Assembly (NCBI GenBank): GCA_017616165.1
Contig: JAFZYR010000003.1
Coordinates: 1-48,280 of the forward strand
Length of the DNA: 48,280 bases
Origin: Treponema sp.
Lineage (GTDB): Bacteria > Spirochaetota > Spirochaetia > Treponematales > Treponemataceae
Direction: 5' to 3'
This document shows positions 8,581 to 17,315 of the stretch, in pieces; position 1 is the stretch's first letter, and each line of letters begins with the position of its first letter. The translations under genes were made by a program, and so were the position numbers. The notes beneath the pieces were generated by a model, which was not told the origin of the DNA, ran no database searches, and worked only from the letters and a program-made list of their open reading frames with translations.

Positions 8581-9837
8581 ATGAAAAAAATCTTAGGAAT
8601 TATAGCAGCTCTTGCTTTGGCTTCAGCTGTATTCGCTGATCCTGATGTAACTCCATCTGTAGCTGCATTCAACGGATCTGCATCTATTGAATACCAGGTT
8701 GACCTTGACAATAAGGCTTTCGGTATTGCTAATGCCACACCAGATACTGAATTCACAATCCAGTTTGTTGCAACAGGTGACAAAACTACTTCAGGTGACG
8801 GACTTTGGGGTGAATTGAAGATTGATATCGGTGATGATCCTGTAAAAGTTACTGGTGATGGTGTTGCAAATGCATTTGTTGTACCAACTGTAAGAGTTTC
8901 AACAGCAAAGATTCATTTCACAGATGATGATTTCTATGCTAACATGAGCATCTTTGCTCCAGGTCTTGGACTTGGTGGTGGAGATATCCTTTTGGCTACA
9001 AAGTCAAACGGTGCTTTCCCAAGTGCTTCTGTATCAATTGATACACCAGCTGGATTCACATTGAACTTCGGTCTTAAAGATGTTGTAGACTTCAACTTGC
9101 AGTATGCTGACAATGGTGTAAAGCCATCTGATGCAAAGCAGTATGGTTTTGTATTCGATGCTAGCCTTAAGGCTGTTGAAAATCTTAACTTCAACGTAGC
9201 TGCTGGTTACGGAACAAAGGCTAAGAAGTTCGTTGCTTCTGCTAAACTTGACTACAAGCTTGGTCTTACAGATGACCTCTACTTGTTGCCAGCTGTAGGC
9301 TTTGCAATGGATGAAGCTGATGCAAAGAAAATCGCTGGTGGACTCCTCTTCGGATGGGGCGGAACAGGTATTGAAGCTAACTTCGCTTCATTCTCTACAG
9401 GTGCAAAAAATGTTGAAAACAACTGTGCAGACGGTGTTTCTGTTTACCTCGAAAAAACTCTTGCAGACAACACAGCTCTCGCATTCAGAGCAGGTGCATT
9501 CGACAGCAAGTTCCTCGGAGACTTTGGTATTAAGATCGGTGCTCAGTTAGTAGTTGCTGACCTTGCTAACTTCGGTAAGACTGCTGGTGATGCATTCGAT
9601 GCTGCTATCGCATTCTCTAAGACATTCGATATCTGGACAATCGATGCAAATGCTGGATGTAAGTTCACACTCGATACTTCTAAGTTCGGTGCTCTCTATG
9701 GATTCGGAATTTCTACAGACAACAGCATTATCGAAAACACAAAGCTCTACCTCACATATGCTGGAGAACATGCAGCAGAAGTTGGTGGTGCTGATTTGAA
9801 GGGAAAGATCATTATTGGAGCAAAGATTCACTTCTAA
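8581..9837 (+). CDS. Porin-like outer-membrane beta-barrel protein 1
   Basis: A 418-residue protein with a Sec signal peptide (MKKILGIIAALALASAVFA, cleavage before DPD). It has alternating short amphipathic strands rich in Gly, Ala, Phe and Lys, and a terminal Phe (AKIHF), as in many outer-membrane barrels. It is one of three paralogues in the island; shared blocks include GFTLNFGLKDVV, AAGYGTK, GLLFGWGG, CADGVSVY, FDSKFLGDFG and KFGALYGFG. It resembles abundant Treponema outer-membrane proteins, but I cannot assign a specific substrate. It heads cassette 1 and is followed by its own terminator. The start is fixed by GGGAGG 9-14 nt upstream. Confidence 0.8.
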   Translation: MKKILGIIAALALASAVFADPDVTPSVAAFNGSASIEYQVDLDNKAFGIANATPDTEFTIQFVATGDKTTSGDGLWGELKIDIGDDPVKVTGDGVANAFVVPTVRVSTAKIHFTDDDFYANMSIFAPGLGLGGGDILLATKSNGAFPSASVSIDTPAGFTLNFGLKDVVDFNLQYADNGVKPSDAKQYGFVFDASLKAVENLNFNVAAGYGTKAKKFVASAKLDYKLGLTDDLYLLPAVGFAMDEADAKKIAGGLLFGWGGTGIEANFASFSTGAKNVENNCADGVSVYLEKTLADNTALAFRAGAFDSKFLGDFGIKIGAQLVVADLANFGKTAGDAFDAAIAFSKTFDIWTIDANAGCKFTLDTSKFGALYGFGISTDNSIIENTKLYLTYAGEHAAEVGGADLKGKIIIGAKIHF

Positions 9838-9870
9838 TCTTTGAAACAATAGGATAACACCTTAAAACCA

Positions 9871-9907
9871 AAAGGGCTGTCTTAAAACTAAGGCAGTCCT
9901 TTTTTTA
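9871..9907 (+). terminator. Terminator after porin 1
   Basis: Stem AAGGGCTG-T-CTTA / TAAG-G-CAGTCCTT followed by T7. It has nearly the same sequence as the terminators of porins 2 and 3. Confidence 0.85.
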
Positions 9908-9913
9908 ATGCTT

Positions 9914-10009
9914 GAATTGCCATGTCATTGCAAACGGGTTACGTCATTACAAAAAATACACGTCATTGCAAACGAATTACGTCATTGCGAGCGTAGCGAA
10001 GCAATCCAA
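9914..10009. repeat. REP-like repeat cluster between porin 1 and lipoprotein 1
   Basis: Four GTCATT(G/A)C units, the last one (GTCATTGCGAGCGTAGCGAAGC) complete. The cluster forms most of the lipoprotein 5' region. Equivalent clusters stand in the same place in cassettes 2 and 3. Confidence 0.85.
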
Positions 10010-10027
10010 ATTCAAAAGGACTTAAAT

Positions 10028-10669
10028 ATGAAAACAAAATTCCTATTCCCCTTACTCATTATTATAATTCTAATTACATCCTGCGCTTCAAAAGAAAAAC
10101 CAGTTCGTGAACGCGACGAAACCTTTGTTGCAGATGTCCCGGGCTTTGTCGTAAAGGAACTTCCTTTGTATGCTGCCTTTGGTCTTTCTTCTCCAAAAAT
10201 CTATAATTTTAAGGCAACATTCTATCCCCGCACAAATTATCTGTATGTAAGTGCAAGAATAGGTATTGATGTTATAGAAATTGGCTTTTCTTATAAAGAA
10301 CGAATGATGCTTAAGGATGCCAAAGAAAAATACATTGAGCTTTATTCCAACGGTTTGATTGAAAACAAAAAGCCAAATAAAAAAAATGCCTTTGCTTCTG
10401 GTACAGTAGAATTTAATTGGGGAACTTCAAGTCCAAGCCGCTCTTCAATTGTTCCATATTATGTAAACACTCAATATATTTTAGATAATAAACCGTACAG
10501 CCGACTTTTTTTTGAACAGACCAAAGAATCAAATGGAGGAGAATTTTCTTCTCCGCGCATAAGCATTTACATAAGCCCATCTCAATGGGAAAAAATCGTA
10601 GAGGCCTGTAATCAAGAACGGCTTATCCAGATGAGTGATGAAATTCTAAAAGAGGCAGAAGACTTCTAA
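10028..10669 (+). CDS. Small lipoprotein 1 of the porin cassette
   Basis: A 213-residue lipoprotein: signal MKTKFLFPLLIIIILITSC, lipobox ITSC, then about 190 residues. The family pattern shows FxPRTNxxxxxxRIGxxxxxxSYxER and a strongly conserved end: YISPSQWEKIVEACNQERL followed by IQM(S/T)DEIL. Two paralogues are at 14431 and 17316. I do not recognise a known domain. The ATG with AAGGA upstream is preferred over the longer upstream frame that reads through repeats. Constant pairing with a porin suggests an accessory or assembly lipoprotein, which is inference. Confidence 0.75.
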   Translation: MKTKFLFPLLIIIILITSCASKEKPVRERDETFVADVPGFVVKELPLYAAFGLSSPKIYNFKATFYPRTNYLYVSARIGIDVIEIGFSYKERMMLKDAKEKYIELYSNGLIENKKPNKKNAFASGTVEFNWGTSSPSRSSIVPYYVNTQYILDNKPYSRLFFEQTKESNGGEFSSPRISIYISPSQWEKIVEACNQERLIQMSDEILKEAEDF

Positions 10670-10811
10670 TTTATCAAAAACTTAGATTTTCGGATGTAAA
10701 ACTATTAATTTGCATCGAATAAATAATTATATGGAATAATTTTTATTTATTGAGTCAGTCTGAACAATGAATCCGATAAAGACGATAGATATGATGGCAA
10801 CGGAGTTGAAA

Positions 10812-11414
10812 ATGATCTACGGATATATACGAGTGAGCACAGATAAACAGACTGTTGAAAATCAAAGGTTTGAAATAATCAGGTATGCAAAAAACAACAA
10901 TATAAAAATTGACCAGTGGATTGAAGAAACCATAAGCGGAACAATTGATCCCGAGCGGCGTAACCTTGGCAAGCTGCTCAAGAATGTAAAAAAAGGCGAC
11001 ACAATAATCTGCTCGGAGCTTTCAAGGCTTGGGCGTTCCATGTTTATGATAATGTCCATCCTTAACTGGCTCATGAAAAGAGAGGTTCTGGTATGCACCG
11101 TAAAGGAAGGCTACAAACTTGGACAGGATTTACAGAGCAAGGTACTCGCATTTGCCTTTAGTCTTTCCGCCGAAATTGAACGAAACCTTATTGCCGAACG
11201 CACCAAAGAAGCCCTCAAACGCTGCAAAGCCCAAGGCAAACAACTTGGCCGCCCCAAAGGCCACAAAAACAAAAGCTACAAGCTTTCCGGAAAAAAAGAA
11301 GAAATCCTCAAATTCCTGGAGGACGGCTGTACCAAAACCTTCCTGATTGAATACTATGGCGTAAGCTCCGCCACTTTGTACCGATTTTTCAGAAATGAAG
11401 GAATAAGATATTAA
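10812..11414 (+). CDS. Serine recombinase, Mpi-type DNA invertase 1
   Basis: A 200-residue small serine recombinase of the resolvase/invertase family, closest in motif to the Bacteroides Mpi master invertase (YGYIRVSTDKQTVENQRFEI). Catalytic S9 and R7 are in the YIRVST motif. ELSRLGR, the SKVLAFAF...EIERNLIAERTKEAL dimer helix and a Hin-like C-terminal helix-turn-helix are present. It would invert or resolve DNA between short recombination sites. The start at MIYGY is supported by CGGAG 7 nt upstream; longer upstream frames lack this. It lies between lipoprotein 1 and ATPase 1 and has a close paralogue at 15171. Confidence 0.9.
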   Translation: MIYGYIRVSTDKQTVENQRFEIIRYAKNNNIKIDQWIEETISGTIDPERRNLGKLLKNVKKGDTIICSELSRLGRSMFMIMSILNWLMKREVLVCTVKEGYKLGQDLQSKVLAFAFSLSAEIERNLIAERTKEALKRCKAQGKQLGRPKGHKNKSYKLSGKKEEILKFLEDGCTKTFLIEYYGVSSATLYRFFRNEGIRY

Positions 11415-11433
11415 AGCTATGACCTGTCGCAAT

Positions 11434-11548
11434 GGGGATTTTGCACAAATTTTCCCCAAAATCAACGGGGATTTTGTATATTTTTAACACAAAACCAATG
11501 GGGATTTTGTATGTTTTAACTTGATTTTACACGGGGATTTTGTATAAT
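11434..11548 (+). promoter_or_regulatory. Four direct repeats at exact 33-bp spacing in front of ATPase 1, overlapping its promoter
   Basis: GGGGATTTTG starts at 11434, 11467, 11500 and 11533, a period of exactly 33 bp, mostly within (A/C)A(A/C/T)(T/C)GGGGATTTTGTAT. The last copy overlaps a promoter: TTGATT (11521-11526), 16 bp, TATAAT (11543-11548). ATG follows 7 nt after the -10 box. Three-turn phasing suggests repeated binding of one protein on one DNA face. Confidence 0.75.
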
Positions 11549-11555
11549 AGAATTT

Positions 11556-12890
11556 ATGAAAACATTCAGAAGAAAAATATGGGACAGCTTTAAGCAGTGG
11601 AAGCAAGAATCCAACGGAAGCACTGCGCTCCTTGTAGAAGGTGCAAGGCGAATTGGAAAATCGACTGCCGTAGAAGAGTTTGCCAAAAAAGAATATAAAT
11701 CATACATTCTCATAGATTTTGCATTTGCATCTCAAAAAATTAAAGACTTGTTTAATGATCTTTCTGATCTGAATTCTTTTTTCAGATTGTTGCAGTATTA
11801 TACTAACAAAGAACTTGTAGAACGCAACTCCCTCATTATATTTGATGAAGTGCAACTTTTCCCCCCTGCACGTCAGGCAATAAAGCTTCTGGTTAAAGAT
11901 CATCGTTATGATTATATGGAAACAGGTTCTCTTATTTCGATAAAAGAAAATGTAAAAGATATTTTAATTCCAAGTGAAGAAAGAACAATTCAAATGTTTC
12001 CTATGGATTACGAAGAATTCTGTTGGGCTACAGGGCAGTCAGAAGCTTATGAAATGGGGCGTTCTATCTGGAAAGAAAAAAAATCATTGGGTGATAATGT
12101 AAATCATGATCTCATGAGGAAATTCCGACTATATATGATTGTTGGCGGAATGCCTCAGGCAGTAGAAGCTTTTCTTACAACGAACAACTTTAGCAAAGTA
12201 GATGCTGTAAAAAGAGATATACTTAAATTGTATGAAAATGATTTTATGAAGTTTGATTCTACAGGGAAAGTCTCTCTTGTATTTGACCATATTCCGGCAG
12301 AACTTAACAAAAATTCTTCCCGATATCAGATTTCTAGTGTCATAGATAATGCACGGGCTTCAACTATGCTTGAAAAACTTTCAAAACTTGCAGCATCTAA
12401 AACTGTAAATGTAGCCTATCATGCAAACAAACCGGAAGCTGGACTTTCACAGAATATCGATATAGCAAAGTTTAAACTTTTTGTATGTGATACAGGCCTT
12501 TTTGTTACCTTGTGCTTTAAAGACAAAGAATTTACAGAAAACATAATTTATGAAAAACTCCTTTCAGATAAGCTCCCGTCAAATCTAGGTTATGTATATG
12601 AAAATGTTGTTGCCCAGATGCTGGCCGCCAAAGGAGACAAATTGTATTATTATACTTTTCCAAGCGAAACTTCTAATCATAATTATGAAATTGACTTTAT
12701 CATATCCCGCAAAAATAAAATTTGCCCAATAGAAGCAAAAGCAGCAGATTATCATAAACATAAATCCCTTGATATTTTTACAGAGAAATTTTCAAGATAT
12801 ACAGGTACCCGTTTTCTGGTTTATACAAAAGAATTTCGCAAAGATACTGACATTTTTTGTATTCCGTTTTATCTTGTACCGTTTATTTAA
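11556..12890 (+). CDS. AAA ATPase with DUF4143 (AAA_14) domain, 1
   Basis: A 444-residue cytoplasmic ATPase. Walker A is G29-T37 (GARRIGKST) and Walker B is LIIFDEV with D97-E98. The ETGSLI sensor strand and a YLIVGGMP-like segment (YMIVGGMPQAVEAF) are typical of the AAA_14/DUF4143 family. The C-terminal part has EIDFI...PIEAKA, the (E/D)xD...ExK pattern of a restriction-endonuclease-like fold. The biological role of this family is unknown. There is no Shine-Dalgarno and ATG lies at the expected +1, so the mRNA is probably leaderless. It is the last gene of cassette 1. Confidence 0.88.
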   Translation: MKTFRRKIWDSFKQWKQESNGSTALLVEGARRIGKSTAVEEFAKKEYKSYILIDFAFASQKIKDLFNDLSDLNSFFRLLQYYTNKELVERNSLIIFDEVQLFPPARQAIKLLVKDHRYDYMETGSLISIKENVKDILIPSEERTIQMFPMDYEEFCWATGQSEAYEMGRSIWKEKKSLGDNVNHDLMRKFRLYMIVGGMPQAVEAFLTTNNFSKVDAVKRDILKLYENDFMKFDSTGKVSLVFDHIPAELNKNSSRYQISSVIDNARASTMLEKLSKLAASKTVNVAYHANKPEAGLSQNIDIAKFKLFVCDTGLFVTLCFKDKEFTENIIYEKLLSDKLPSNLGYVYENVVAQMLAAKGDKLYYYTFPSETSNHNYEIDFIISRKNKICPIEAKAADYHKHKSLDIFTEKFSRYTGTRFLVYTKEFRKDTDIFCIPFYLVPFI

Positions 12891-12949
12891 TTTTTCATTA
12901 AAAAAACAAAAATTTTATAAATTTTTAACACTTTCACCCCTATTTTCGC

Positions 12950-12982
12950 AAAATCTTCCGTTCAAAAAATACGGAGGATTTT
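12950..12982 (+). promoter_or_regulatory. Leader hairpin that masks the porin 2 ribosome binding site
   Basis: AAAATCTTCCGT (12950-12961) pairs with ACGGAGGATTTT (12971-12982): 12 bp with one G-U pair and a 9-nt loop. The Shine-Dalgarno GGAGG lies wholly in the 3' arm and a short T run follows, so the element could act on translation, termination or both. ATG is at 12988. Confidence 0.65.
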
Positions 12983-12987
12983 TTTAA

Positions 12988-14262
12988 ATGAAAAAAATCG
13001 TAGGAATTATAGCAGCTCTTGCTTTGGCAGGTGCTGTATTTGCTGATGCTCCAGTAGCAAGCATTACTGACATAACATTCGATGGTAAGGCTTCTTTGGA
13101 GTATATTGTTAACCTTGATGGTGCAAACGGTGAAGGTGAAGTTACAACTGGAATGAAGAATGCTGAATCAGCTAATTTCAAATTAAAGTTCATTACAGGT
13201 GGAACAAAAGCTTCTACAGGTGACGGTGTTTGGGGCGAAATCGAAATCAAGACAACAGATGCAACAGCCGCAGGAGACGGTGCTGTAGCCATCAATAAAG
13301 CTACAGTAGAAAAAGCTGTTATCCATATTCTTGAAGATGACTTCTTCCTTGATATGAATATCAGAAGACCAACTCTTGCTCTTGGAAAAGATGGTATCAA
13401 ACTTGCAACAAGTTCTGCTGGTTCAGTACCAGACGCAAACGCTGCTAAAATTACATTTGACACAGTTACCGATGTATCTCCAGCAGGTTTCACATTGAAC
13501 TTTGGTCTTAAAGATGTTGTAGAATTCGGACTTCAGTTTGCAGACAATGGACAGAAAAAATCAAGCGAAAAGGAATTTGCTTTTGTATTTGATACAGCTT
13601 TGAAGGCTGTTTCTGACCTTACTTTGAAAGCAAGCGTAGGATACGGAACAAAAGCAAACAAAGTTGCATTCACTGCGGATGCAGCTTACAAAGTTGGTCT
13701 TGGTGATATGTATATCTTGCCAGCTGTTGGATTTGCATTCACAGAAAACAAGGATAAATATCTCCATGCAGGACTCCTCTTTGGATGGGGTGGACAGGAT
13801 ATTGAAGCAAAATTCGCTTCATTCTCTAAAGGTGTAACAAATGTTCCAGATAAGTGTGCAGATGGTGTATCTGTATACGCTTCTATTCCTCTTAAAGACA
13901 GCCCTGCAATTGGATTCCTCTTCAGTGCATTTGACAGCAAGTTCCTTGGTGACTTTGGTTTGAAAGTTGGTGCTCAGTTGGCAGTAGCTGACCTTGCTAA
14001 CTTTGGTAAGAACGATGATGCATTCGACGCTGCTGTAGCTTTCTCTAAGGCATTCGGCGACTGGAATGTTGATGCTAATGCTGGTATCAAGTTCATCATC
14101 GACGGAAGCAAGTTCGGAGCTCTTTATGGATTTGGTGTAAGCAACAGTGCTCTTATTGACAACACAAAGCTCTACCTCAACTATAAGGGTGAACATGCAG
14201 CCGCTATTAACTCTGCAGATCTTAAGGGAACAATCACACTCGGATGTGAAATCTCTATCTAA
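12988..14262 (+). CDS. Porin-like outer-membrane beta-barrel protein 2
   Basis: A 424-residue paralogue of porin 1: signal peptide MKKIVGIIAALALAGAVFA, mature start DAPVAS. The barrel blocks GFTLNFGLKDVV, GYGTKANK, GLLFGWGG, CADGVSVY, FDSKFLGDFG and FGALYGFG are shared. It ends TLGCEISI rather than with Phe. Its N-terminal third and C-terminal 150 residues closely match porin 3; the middle is more divergent (for example an insertion around AAKITFDTVTDVS). It heads cassette 2. The start is supported by GGAGG. Confidence 0.8.
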   Translation: MKKIVGIIAALALAGAVFADAPVASITDITFDGKASLEYIVNLDGANGEGEVTTGMKNAESANFKLKFITGGTKASTGDGVWGEIEIKTTDATAAGDGAVAINKATVEKAVIHILEDDFFLDMNIRRPTLALGKDGIKLATSSAGSVPDANAAKITFDTVTDVSPAGFTLNFGLKDVVEFGLQFADNGQKKSSEKEFAFVFDTALKAVSDLTLKASVGYGTKANKVAFTADAAYKVGLGDMYILPAVGFAFTENKDKYLHAGLLFGWGGQDIEAKFASFSKGVTNVPDKCADGVSVYASIPLKDSPAIGFLFSAFDSKFLGDFGLKVGAQLAVADLANFGKNDDAFDAAVAFSKAFGDWNVDANAGIKFIIDGSKFGALYGFGVSNSALIDNTKLYLNYKGEHAAAINSADLKGTITLGCEISI

Positions 14263-14272
14263 GTTTTGTTAG

Positions 14273-14287
14273 CTTAGGTTAAACCTA
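14273..14287. repeat. Palindrome TTAGGTTAAACCTAA after porin 2
   Basis: A 7-bp arm palindrome between the porin 2 stop codon and terminator. The same palindrome, in opposite orientation, follows porin 3 (18110-18124). It could be part of a recombination site, but this is only a position-based inference. Confidence 0.5.
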
Positions 14288-14296
14288 ACCACAAAC

Positions 14297-14331
14297 AAAA
14301 AGGACTGTCTTACAAAAGACAGTCCTTTTTT
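14297..14331 (+). terminator. Terminator after porin 2
   Basis: A perfect 15-bp stem (AAAAAGGACTGTCTT / AAGACAGTCCTTTTT) with ACAA loop and trailing T. Confidence 0.9.
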
Positions 14332-14344
14332 ATAGAAAGTAGGT

Positions 14345-14412
14345 TGGTCATTGCAATCGAGCTATGTCATTGCGAACAACCTACGTCATTGCGAGCAAAG
14401 CGAAGCAATCCA
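14345..14412. repeat. REP-like repeat cluster between porin 2 and lipoprotein 2
   Basis: Three GTCATTGC units ending GCGAGCAAAGCGAAGCAATC, in the same position as in cassettes 1 and 3. Confidence 0.85.
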
Positions 14413-14430
14413 AACTTAAAAGGCTTAATT

Positions 14431-15075
14431 ATGAAAACCAAATTCCTATTACCATTATTTATTATTATAATTCTAACTACATCCTGTGCTTCAAAAAAAC
14501 TGCCATCCCCAAAAGAAAGAAGTGATTCATTTATTGCAAATGTAAATGCCTTTGAAATAGGAACACTTCATCTTTATACTTCTACTACTGCTATAAGCCA
14601 GATAAAAATTCAAGATTATTATTTATCTTTTGATCCACGTACTAATTGCATAATGGTTACTGCCCGCATCGGTGTAAATGCAATTCGATTGAGCTTTTCA
14701 TACGAAGAAAGAAAGTCCCTGTTAGCTGCAAAAGAAGTTTACTGTTCTGCATGCGAAAAGTCTTCAATCCCTAATGCTAAGCCCACAAAAAAGAATGCTT
14801 ATTCAACAGGAAATGTCTCTATTGAATGGGGTGCTATGGGGCTTGCTCATTATGTGATGACAAACTACATGACAAACGCCCAGTATCTGGAAGCAAATAA
14901 ACCGTATTTCCGTTTATTAATAAATCAAACTGAAGAAGAAATATCCGAAATATATTCTCCTAAAATAACAATTTACATCAGCCCTTCCCAATGGGAAAAA
15001 ATAATCGAAGCCTGCAACCAGGAACGGCTTATACAAATGACAGACGAAATCCTTGCAGAAGCAGACGCATTTTAA
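14431..15075 (+). CDS. Small lipoprotein 2 of the porin cassette
   Basis: A 214-residue lipoprotein with signal MKTKFLLPLFIIIILTTSC (lipobox TTSC). It is very similar to lipoprotein 3 at 17316 and less so to lipoprotein 1; the end YISPSQWEKIIEACNQERL is conserved. The start is fixed by the lipobox spacing and AAAAGG upstream. Function unknown; presumably anchored in the periplasm or on the surface next to porin 2. Confidence 0.78.
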   Translation: MKTKFLLPLFIIIILTTSCASKKLPSPKERSDSFIANVNAFEIGTLHLYTSTTAISQIKIQDYYLSFDPRTNCIMVTARIGVNAIRLSFSYEERKSLLAAKEVYCSACEKSSIPNAKPTKKNAYSTGNVSIEWGAMGLAHYVMTNYMTNAQYLEANKPYFRLLINQTEEEISEIYSPKITIYISPSQWEKIIEACNQERLIQMTDEILAEADAF

Positions 15076-15170
15076 TCGTATAAAAAAAGAATTAAATCCT
15101 CCTCTAAATTAACACCAGTTTTTAAGCGTATCCGATAATATACTAAAAAACTAAAATGGAGATTACTGCT

Positions 15171-15773
15171 ATGACTTACGGGTATATAAGAGTGAGTACA
15201 GACAAACAGACGGTTGAAAATCAGAGATTTGAAATTATCAAATATGCACGACGAAGAAAATTAAAAATTGACTACTGGATTGAAGAAACTATCAGCGGGA
15301 CAATTGATCCTTGCAAACGCAATCTTGGCAAGCTTTTGAATCATGTTCAAAGTGGAGATGTTATAATCTGCTCAGAACTTTCACGACTTGGACGTTCAAT
15401 GTTTATGATTATGTCCATTTTGAACCGGCTTATGGAAATGAATGTGGCCGTTTACACGGTAAAAGAGGGCTACAGGCTTGGTCAGGACCTTCAGAGCAAG
15501 GTACTGGCCTTTGCATTCAGCATTTCTGCCGAAATTGAAAGAAATCTTATAGTTGAACGCACCACCGAGGCTCTTAAAAGGCGGCGTGCCCAGGGTGTAA
15601 TACTTGGGCGACCCAAAGGCCGCAAAAATACAAAATATAAGCTTAGTGACAAAAAAGAAGAAATCCTTAAATTTATGGACGACGGCTGCACAAAAGCCTT
15701 TCTTATAGAGTATTACGGCATAAGCTCCGCAACACTCTACAGCTTTTTCAAGCGCGAAGGAATAAAATATTAA
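15171..15773 (+). CDS. Serine recombinase, Mpi-type DNA invertase 2
   Basis: A 200-residue close paralogue of invertase 1, with catalytic S9 in YIRVST, the ELSRLGR motif, the SKVLAFAFSISAEIERNLI helix and a C-terminal helix-turn-helix (YYGISSATLYSFF). The ATG at 15171 has TGGAG 9 nt upstream; the in-frame ATG at 15156 does not. Substitutions relative to copy 1 are scattered, and no frameshift is seen, so both look active. It lies inside the DNA bounded by the inverted porin/lipoprotein copies. Confidence 0.9.
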   Translation: MTYGYIRVSTDKQTVENQRFEIIKYARRRKLKIDYWIEETISGTIDPCKRNLGKLLNHVQSGDVIICSELSRLGRSMFMIMSILNRLMEMNVAVYTVKEGYRLGQDLQSKVLAFAFSISAEIERNLIVERTTEALKRRRAQGVILGRPKGRKNTKYKLSDKKEEILKFMDDGCTKAFLIEYYGISSATLYSFFKREGIKY

Positions 15774-15780
15774 CAAACCT

Positions 15781-15874
15781 TTGAAAAATGACAAAAACAG
15801 GGTTAAAATACTTTGAAAAATGACAAAAATAATGGTTAAAATCCCTTGAAAAATGACAAAGTAGGGCTTATAAT
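15781..15874 (+). promoter_or_regulatory. Three tandem promoter-like repeats in front of ATPase 2
   Basis: TTGAAAAATGACAAA starts at 15781, 15813 and 15846 (period 32-33 bp). Each copy reads as a -35 box (TTGAAA) with a -10-like box 17-18 bp later: TAAAAT (15804), TAAAAT (15837), TATAAT (15869-15874). Only the last -10 is consensus. ATG is at 15896 with AAAGGA before it. Confidence 0.78.
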
Positions 15875-15895
15875 TTAATCCAAAGGAATGCGATT

Positions 15896-17296
15896 ATGCT
15901 CAAAAGAGATATTTTACAATACCTTATTGAATGGAAAAACAGACCTCATCATCCGCTTGTTGTACGTGGTTTAAGACAAATTGGAAAAACTTTTATTGTA
16001 AAACAGTTTGCTCAGCAGTTTTATGAAAATGTCATCTATCTTGATCTTAGGGCAAACACTACTGTTCATAAAGCTTTTGACGGCGATTTTAATGTTGATA
16101 AAATGATTATTTCCATCACCGCAACTCAAATACAAGCTCGTTTTATACCGGGAAAAACCATTCTTATTCTTGATGAAATTCAAGATTGCGCAAATGCCCG
16201 AAGCTCTCTTAAGTATTGGGATTTAGATGGAAGATTTGATGTTATTTGTACAGGAAGTTTTCTTGGAGTTAAAGGCTTTAGGGTTCCTTACAACAGGGGA
16301 ATTTCCGTAGGTTACGAAGAGCAGATAACCATGTATCCTTTAACCTTTAGAGAATTTCTTATTAACACTGGAATGAATGATGATGTTTTACAGTATGTAA
16401 GCAATTCAATTAAAAATAAAACAATGATTGAAGAAACTGTCCACAACAGCATGCGTTCTTTATATCATCAATACCTGATTGTTGGCGGTATGCCCGAAGC
16501 AGTAAACACTTTTTTTGAAACTCATGATATAAATGCTGTACGCCAAATACAAACAAGAATTCTTAATTCTATAAAAGATGATTTTGGACGTTATAAAGAT
16601 TCCGATGGAAATGACAGAATAAATGAAGTATTAAAACTCAGAGCCGAAGCTTGTTTGAACTCTCTACCGGCTCAGCTTTCAAAAGAGTATAAAAAATTTC
16701 AATACAGTTTTGTGGACGTAAAAGGACATTCCCCCGAAAAAGCTGATGGACTACAATACCTTGAAGATGTCGGACTTATTGTTCGTGCCTTTAATACAAA
16801 TCAAATATCTTACCCTCTTGAGGGACAAAAAATCTCTAAGGAATTTAAGGTTTTTTGTATTGATACAGGCCTGCTTGTTTCCATGCTTGGACAAGATACT
16901 GCTTCTAAAATTCTTGATGGCGATATGAGTGCTTATAAAGGTGCCATTGCCGAAAACATGGTTGCCGCAGCCTTTGCAAAAGATGACAAAAAACTTTACT
17001 ACTTTCATGCACCAAGTGGTTCACCAGAATTGGATTTTCTTTTTGAAGAAAATGGCGGCGTTGTAATTGTAGAATGTAAATCAACTAACAACAGAGCAAC
17101 AAGCATGAAATTTGTAATTTCAAATCAAAAAAAATACGGAACACACCGTGCCATAAAAATAGCTGATGCAAATATAGGTGGTGGTCAGGGCTTTGAAACT
17201 TTCCCTCTGTATTATCTCGGATTCTTACCAAAAGCTCCGTATCATAACATTATAGATATTCCAGATGTTTCTAAAATTGTTCCACCTGGAATTTAA
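15896..17296 (+). CDS. AAA ATPase with DUF4143 (AAA_14) domain, 2
   Basis: A 466-residue ATPase of the same family as the one at 11556 but clearly divergent. Walker A is G25-T32 (GLRQIGKT) and Walker B is ILILDEI with D93-E94. CTGSFLG sensor, YLIVGGMPEAV and a nuclease-like end (ELDFLF...IVECKS) are present. It is the last gene of cassette 2 and converges on lipoprotein 3 with only 19 bp between stop codons. Family role unknown. Because paralogues 1 and 2 each carry a different repeat array, self-recognition of the array is possible but not shown. Confidence 0.88.
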   Translation: MLKRDILQYLIEWKNRPHHPLVVRGLRQIGKTFIVKQFAQQFYENVIYLDLRANTTVHKAFDGDFNVDKMIISITATQIQARFIPGKTILILDEIQDCANARSSLKYWDLDGRFDVICTGSFLGVKGFRVPYNRGISVGYEEQITMYPLTFREFLINTGMNDDVLQYVSNSIKNKTMIEETVHNSMRSLYHQYLIVGGMPEAVNTFFETHDINAVRQIQTRILNSIKDDFGRYKDSDGNDRINEVLKLRAEACLNSLPAQLSKEYKKFQYSFVDVKGHSPEKADGLQYLEDVGLIVRAFNTNQISYPLEGQKISKEFKVFCIDTGLLVSMLGQDTASKILDGDMSAYKGAIAENMVAAAFAKDDKKLYYFHAPSGSPELDFLFEENGGVVIVECKSTNNRATSMKFVISNQKKYGTHRAIKIADANIGGGQGFETFPLYYLGFLPKAPYHNIIDIPDVSKIVPPGI

Positions 17297-17315
17297 TTAT
17301 TTTTTTTTAATGCCA

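Noticed and set aside
11434..11548. CRISPR-like array of evenly spaced repeats
   Set aside because: Repeats are only about 10-15 bp, number four, the intervening DNA is itself partly repeated, and the array overlaps a promoter. No cas genes are near.
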